Source: an uncultured Verrucomicrobiota bacterium (GTDB lineage Bacteria > Verrucomicrobiota > Kiritimatiellia > RFP12 > UBA1067). Taken from it: 5,944 nt of DNA. The stretch lies in contig CALYTX010000092.1 of NCBI GenBank assembly GCA_945487985.1, positions 1 to 5,944 on the forward strand, in the 5' to 3' direction. A program made the position numbers and the translations under genes. Below the pieces are notes generated by a model. It saw nothing but the letters and a program-made list of their open reading frames with translations, was not told the origin of the DNA and ran no database searches. Each line of letters begins with the position of its first letter. Within the stretch, counting starts at the first letter, position 1. Of the stretch, positions 5,573-5,944 are shown in pieces.

Positions 5573-5944
5573 CTATTCGATATTAACCACGCCATCGGGA
5601 AGTTCCATCCACCAGAGCGTAACCGGGCTCGCATCGCTTGACTTGGCCAATCCTACCTTGTCGTTGTTAATGGCTTCCGACGATCCGGAGTAGAGCCGGC
5701 AGTCCCAATTCAAATAGAGTGAATTGGAATACTGGATGCCTTCATTGCGGCAAACGAGCGAGCCGTTGATTGTGCACTGGCCGATCTTGCCGAAAATGCC
5801 ATGGTTGTTGTAGAGCACCGCGTCAATACGCGTAAGCGTGGAAAGCCGCGAGGTGATTTCGCTGGGGGCGCACACGGAATCATAATAGCGCCGGTTGTAT
5901 TCGGCCACCAGCTTCGTTTCGGTGATTTCAACCTGTTTGGTTAT
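5573..5944 (-). CDS. C-terminal part of a beta-rich protein, 5' end outside window
   Basis: The frame is open from the right edge to TAG at 5573-5575 and gives 123 residues. It opens with a charged helix (KQVEITETKLVAEYNRRYYD) that may be a linker. A segment with alternating hydrophobic and polar residues follows, in which short Asn/Gly-turn strands recur: VLYNNHGIFGKI, CTINGSLVCRNEGI, SNSLYLNWDCRLYSG. Such a pattern suggests stacked beta strands, as in beta-helix or bactofilin-like folds or the C-terminal body of PilX-like pilus-associated proteins. I cannot confirm any of these. The end (PVTLWWMELPDGVVNIE) is Trp-rich. Two Cys near each other (CTINGSLVC) could form a disulfide if the protein is exported. 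A GTG near 5908 could be read as a start, but the frame continues upstream with no stop and good protein character, so the true start is outside the window. Confidence 0.75.
   Translation of the reverse strand: MTKQVEITETKLVAEYNRRYYDSVCAPSEITSRLSTLTRIDAVLYNNHGIFGKIGQCTINGSLVCRNEGIQYSNSLYLNWDCRLYSGSSEAINNDKVGLAKSSDASPVTLWWMELPDGVVNIE

Overview
The window is a tightly packed, all-minus-strand gene run. It reads from position 5944 down to 1 and has no intergenic gap longer than about 47 bases. No tRNA, rRNA, transposase, CRISPR array or convincing terminator was seen. Base composition is moderately GC-rich by eye, and Shine-Dalgarno sequences are strong, so this is a bacterium. Two parts have a style I associate, from memory only, with Lentisphaerota, Kiritimatiellota and other PVC-group genomes: the hybrid kinase and the small secreted protein with a glycine zipper and a VWxxGRYVDQVQ-type tail. 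That placement is tentative.

Layout in transcription order: (1) the C-terminal end of a protein that enters from the right edge (5944-5573), with a beta-rich tail and no identified family; (2) a 97-residue single-span membrane protein (5539-5246) of unknown function; (3) an 897-residue membrane-bound hybrid sensor histidine kinase (5199-2506) with an extracytoplasmic sensor, HAMP, PAS-like, HisKA, HATPase and receiver domains; (4) a 137-residue exported protein (2477-2064) with a His/Gly-rich segment, a glycine zipper and Pro/Val/Gln hexapeptide repeats; (5) a complete phosphomannomutase/phosphoglucomutase (2016-664); (6) a TPR lipoprotein (692 to the left edge) whose start overlaps the end of the mutase gene.

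The spacing suggests co-transcription. A perfect extended -10 box (TGGTATAAT) overlaps the kinase stop codon, so the last three genes probably also have their own promoter. The contents (envelope sensor, exported protein, sugar-phosphate mutase for glycan precursors, outer-membrane lipoprotein) fit a cell-envelope theme. No single pathway is proven.

The most striking anomaly is at the left edge. The last 75 or so bases encode, in a different frame from the TPR lipoprotein, the Walker A region of a polar amino-acid ABC transporter ATPase. That ATPase has no start codon or N-terminus upstream. This is a junction of two unrelated genes, either a real rearrangement or an assembly artefact. I do not see a clear new defence or mobile system here.
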